A stretch of DNA of 64,000 nt. It comes from Comamonadaceae bacterium G21597-S1 (GTDB taxonomy: Bacteria; Pseudomonadota; Gammaproteobacteria; Burkholderiales; Burkholderiaceae_C). How positions within the stretch are numbered: position 1 is the stretch's first letter; each line of letters begins with the position of its first letter. Positions 61,920 through 64,000 of this stretch are shown here, in pieces. A program made the translations under genes and the position numbers. The notes beneath the pieces were generated by a model. It worked only from the letters and a program-made list of their open reading frames with translations, was not told where the DNA came from and searched no databases. The stretch is from contig JAPWHR010000009.1 of NCBI GenBank assembly GCA_027214345.1, positions 186,001 through 250,000 on the forward strand, read 5' to 3'.

Positions 61920-62495
61920 TCAGTCCTTCGGCGTGTAACCCAGCCACCAGGCATGGCCGCGGGCGCCCGGCTCGGGCGTGAACGTCCATGGGCCGGGCGC
62001 TTCGGCCGCGTGTTGCCATGCAAGCGTATGGGATGCGACCCGGCACGGGCCATGCGTGTTTCGCCAGGTGCCGGCAACCGTGGTGTACAGGCCACACAGG
62101 GTCCAGGCCGGGTCCCAGGGTGTGCCGGGCTTCACCCGGGCCATCGTCGACGTACCGCCGATGGCCATCAGGTTCAGGTCCTGGGTCGGGCCGTCGATCA
62201 GCGTGCAGCCGGGGGCCAGCGCGCCGTCGAAATTCAGCGCATCGCCATCGGCCAGCACCCGATGGCGCCGGCCGTCGAGGTTCAGCTCCACGCCGTTCCC
62301 TTGCAGCACCGAGAACCAGCGGGTGACGCCGGGAAAGGCGGAAAACGGGCCGTCGGCGTCGATGTCGGCACGGCTGATGCGCAGTCGCCAGGGGCCGTCG
62401 GCAGGCCAGGTGAACAACTCGCGTGTCTGGCCGCCGCCGTTGCGCCAGCGTTGCGGTTCGATGGAGTCGGCGGAAATCATCGCAGGGGTCATCAT
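61920..62495 (-). CDS. hutD: HutD family protein
   Basis: The 191-residue cupin-type protein has the HutD/Ves signature WRNGGGQTREL near the N-terminus, FSAFPGVTRWFSVLQGNGVEL and FDGALAPGC. HutD is thought to set an upper limit on hut operon activity, perhaps by binding formylglutamate, which is knowledge from Pseudomonas. Its start ATG 62495 overlaps the hutC stop (ATGA); a second ATG follows at once. Confidence 0.92.
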   Translation of the reverse strand: MMTPAMISADSIEPQRWRNGGGQTRELFTWPADGPWRLRISRADIDADGPFSAFPGVTRWFSVLQGNGVELNLDGRRHRVLADGDALNFDGALAPGCTLIDGPTQDLNLMAIGGTSTMARVKPGTPWDPAWTLCGLYTTVAGTWRNTHGPCRVASHTLAWQHAAEAPGPWTFTPEPGARGHAWWLGYTPKD

Positions 62496-63241
62496 GGCTT
62501 GAAATGGCCCTCGAGCCGGTAGCTGTGGCCCGGATGCACCAGGCGCACCAGCGTGATGGGCACGTTGTGGTTCACGGTGCGGCGCACGATCACGAGGCAG
62601 GGGTCGGTGCGGGCGATGCCGAGCAGCCGCGCCTCCTGCGCCGTCGGCCGTCCGGCCTCGATCGCATATTGTGCCTCCCACAAGGGCGCTACCGTGAGCA
62701 GGTAGTGGGTGGGGGTGATGCGGGTGAAGTCGGTCTGCAGATAGTCTGGCGCGCACGCGGGATTGACGAAACGGTCCTCGCATTGCAGTGGCACGCCGTT
62801 CTCATGGTGCACGATCAGCGTATGGAACACCGGGTCGCCGGCGGACAGGCCGAGCTTGGGGGCCAGCGCGGCGTCGCAGGGTTCCTTGCGCGAGAGGTGC
62901 ACCTCGGCATGGTGGTGGTGTCCGCGCGCGACGATCTCCTCGTGCAGGTCGCGGATGGTCAGCGTCGACGAGACCGGTGCGAGATGTGCGGCGTAGGTGC
63001 CCAGGCCCTGCACCCGGTGCACCAGGCCTTCGGTCTGCAGTTCGCGCAGCGCGCGGGTCACGGTCATGCGGCTGACGCCAAACTGGTGCACCAGTTCGGA
63101 CTCGGAAGGCATCAGGGTCTCGGGGGGCCAGCGCCCGCTGGACAGGCCCTGCTTGAGATAGGCCTTGACGCGCGCATACGGTGCGCGGGCCGGTGCCGGC
63201 GCGGCGCCGGCGGGGGGGTGGGATGCGGTGTGGGTGGCCAT
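62492..63241 (-). CDS. hutC: histidine utilisation repressor
   Basis: The 249-residue GntR/HutC regulator has an N-terminal winged helix (LMPSESELVHQFGVSRMTVTRALREL) and a C-terminal UTRA effector domain. Family members bind urocanate and leave their operator. It is the first gene of the hut operon hutC-D-I-G-F and so regulates its own transcription. The symmetric operator lies in the promoter region shared with hutU. The N-terminal 25 residues are Pro/Ala-rich. Confidence 0.93.
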   Translation of the reverse strand: MATHTASHPPAGAAPAPARAPYARVKAYLKQGLSSGRWPPETLMPSESELVHQFGVSRMTVTRALRELQTEGLVHRVQGLGTYAAHLAPVSSTLTIRDLHEEIVARGHHHHAEVHLSRKEPCDAALAPKLGLSAGDPVFHTLIVHHENGVPLQCEDRFVNPACAPDYLQTDFTRITPTHYLLTVAPLWEAQYAIEAGRPTAQEARLLGIARTDPCLVIVRRTVNHNVPITLVRLVHPGHSYRLEGHFKP

Positions 63242-63268
63242 GAACCTTGCATGCGGGGTCCGAATGTT

Positions 63269-63310
63269 GGCAGTGTAGTTGCATATACTTGTCTAGGCAA
63301 GTACACTGCC
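63269..63310. promoter_or_regulatory. symmetric hut divergent promoters and HutC operator
   Basis: An 18-bp palindrome TACTTGTCTAGGCAAGTA (63286-63303) is the likely HutC operator. For hutU, TTGCAT (63279-63284), 17 bp and TACACT (63302-63307) make a promoter. For hutC, TTGCCT (63300-63295), 17 bp and TACACT (63277-63272) make one on the other strand. The outermost bases form a 9-bp inverted repeat, GGCAGTGTA (63269-63277) and TACACTGCC (63302-63310). The operator covers both -35 elements, so one repressor would block both directions. Confidence 0.75.
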
Positions 63311-63350
63311 GTCATTCCGAGCTTGTCCCAACCCCCTGAAGGAGATTGCC

Positions 63351-64000
63351 ATGTCCGATTTGTCCCCCATGCACCAGCGCGCCCAGGCCCGTCCAGTCCG
63401 TGCGCCGCGTGGTACCTCGCTGCATTGCAGGAACTGGCTGATCGAGGCCGCCTACCGCATGCTGCAGAACAACCTCGATCCGGAGGTGGCCGAGAACCCG
63501 GATGCCCTGGTGGTCTACGGCGGCATCGGCAAGGCCGCGCGCAACTGGGACTGCTTCGAGGCCATGCTCGCCAGCCTGCGCGACCTGCGGGAAGATGAAA
63601 CGCTGCTGGTGCAGTCGGGCAAACCGGTGGGCGTGTTCAAGTCCCATGTCGACGCGCCGCGGGTGCTGATCGCCAACTCCAACCTGGTGCCCAAGTGGGC
63701 AACCTGGGAGCATTTCGACGAACTCGATCGCAAGGGCCTGATGATGTACGGCCAGATGACGGCCGGCTCCTGGATCTACATCGGCAGCCAGGGCATCGTG
63801 CAGGGCACCTACGAGACCTTCGTCGAGGCAGGGCGCCAACACTACGCCGGCGACCTCGCCGGGCGCTGGATCCTGACCGCCGGGCTGGGTGGCATGGGTG
63901 GCGCGCAGCCGCTGGCCGCGAGTTTTGCCGGCGCCAGCTCGCTGAACATCGAATGCCAGCAGTCGCGCATCGATTTCCGGCTCAAGACCCGTTACCTGGA
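63351..64000 (+). CDS. hutU: urocanate hydratase, N-terminal part
   Basis: The gene runs off the right edge, so the first 216 of about 560 codons are seen. The urocanase pattern is clear: [69 protein letters not shown], and [21 protein letters not shown]. The NAD site [19 protein letters not shown] is at about residue 175. It converts urocanate to imidazolonepropionate. The start has an AAGGAGA site. It is divergent from hutC; hutH is expected beyond the window. Confidence 0.96.
   Translation, partial: MSDLSPMHQRAQARPVRAPRGTSLHCRNWLIEAAYRMLQNNLDPEVAENPDALVVYGGIGKAARNWDCFEAMLASLRDLREDETLLVQSGKPVGVFKSHVDAPRVLIANSNLVPKWATWEHFDELDRKGLMMYGQMTAGSWIYIGSQGIVQGTYETFVEAGRQHYAGDLAGRWILTAGLGGMGGAQPLAASFAGASSLNIECQQSRIDFRLKTRYL

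Overview
The window is high-GC DNA that reads like a chromosomal segment of a beta-proteobacterium in Burkholderiales, with gene orders that recall Comamonadaceae or Alcaligenaceae. The evidence is the glnA / small secreted protein / glnL / glnG cluster, two Bug-type (tripartite tricarboxylate transporter) binding proteins, the five-step hut pathway using HutF and HutG, the tsaE-amiC pair divergent from queG, and MutL carrying an endonuclease-type motif. I saw no rRNA, tRNA or CRISPR array. The taxonomic call is inference from gene content.

Layout. 0-8 kb: a partial hydrolase, an EI24 membrane protein, a CinA-like protein, the nitrogen regulation cluster glnA-glnL-glnG (with a sigma-54 promoter and two NtrC sites before glnA), and xth. 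8-16 kb: a minus-strand CUT1 sugar ABC transporter operon ending in a small membrane-anchored protein, a 2-hydroxyacid dehydrogenase and an SMP-30 lactonase, with a Gfo/Idh/MocA oxidoreductase on the other side; together these look like uptake and oxidation of one sugar. 16-21 kb: an ATGA-coupled run of an MFS transporter, miaA, an orphan ABC ATPase, thyA and folA, then a lipoprotein hydrolase. 21-31 kb: fumarylacetoacetase and a VOC protein; two Bug receptors, a sulfatase, an acyl-CoA dehydrogenase, pseudogene debris and a LysR regulator. 31-38 kb: a GGDEF-EAL protein, an ankyrin protein, a methyltransferase, mutL and a DedA protein.

37.8-43.5 kb is an accessory island. It is bracketed by two related 259-bp elements in opposite orientation, each ending in long self-complementary arms. 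Between them lie a RelE/Xre-type toxin-antitoxin pair, a short tyrosine recombinase, an AraC regulator and two short-chain dehydrogenases. The elements share a core, but their arms differ in sequence while each stays self-complementary, which is the most unusual signal in the window.

43.6-64 kb is mostly cell envelope and housekeeping: a type IV pilin-like protein, amiC-tsaE / queG, a nicotinamidase-like hydrolase, an MlaE/MlaD lipid transport pair with accessory proteins but no ATPase, LemA with a M48 protease that carries a Gly-Glu hexanucleotide repeat, an AEC transporter, xerD, and a M15-like peptidase beside a YcbB-type L,D-transpeptidase. The right end is the histidine utilisation locus: hutC-hutD-hutI-hutG-hutF on the minus strand and hutU on the plus strand, separated by a nearly symmetric pair of overlapping promoters with a palindromic operator at the centre. 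hutU runs off the right edge and hutH is not in the window.
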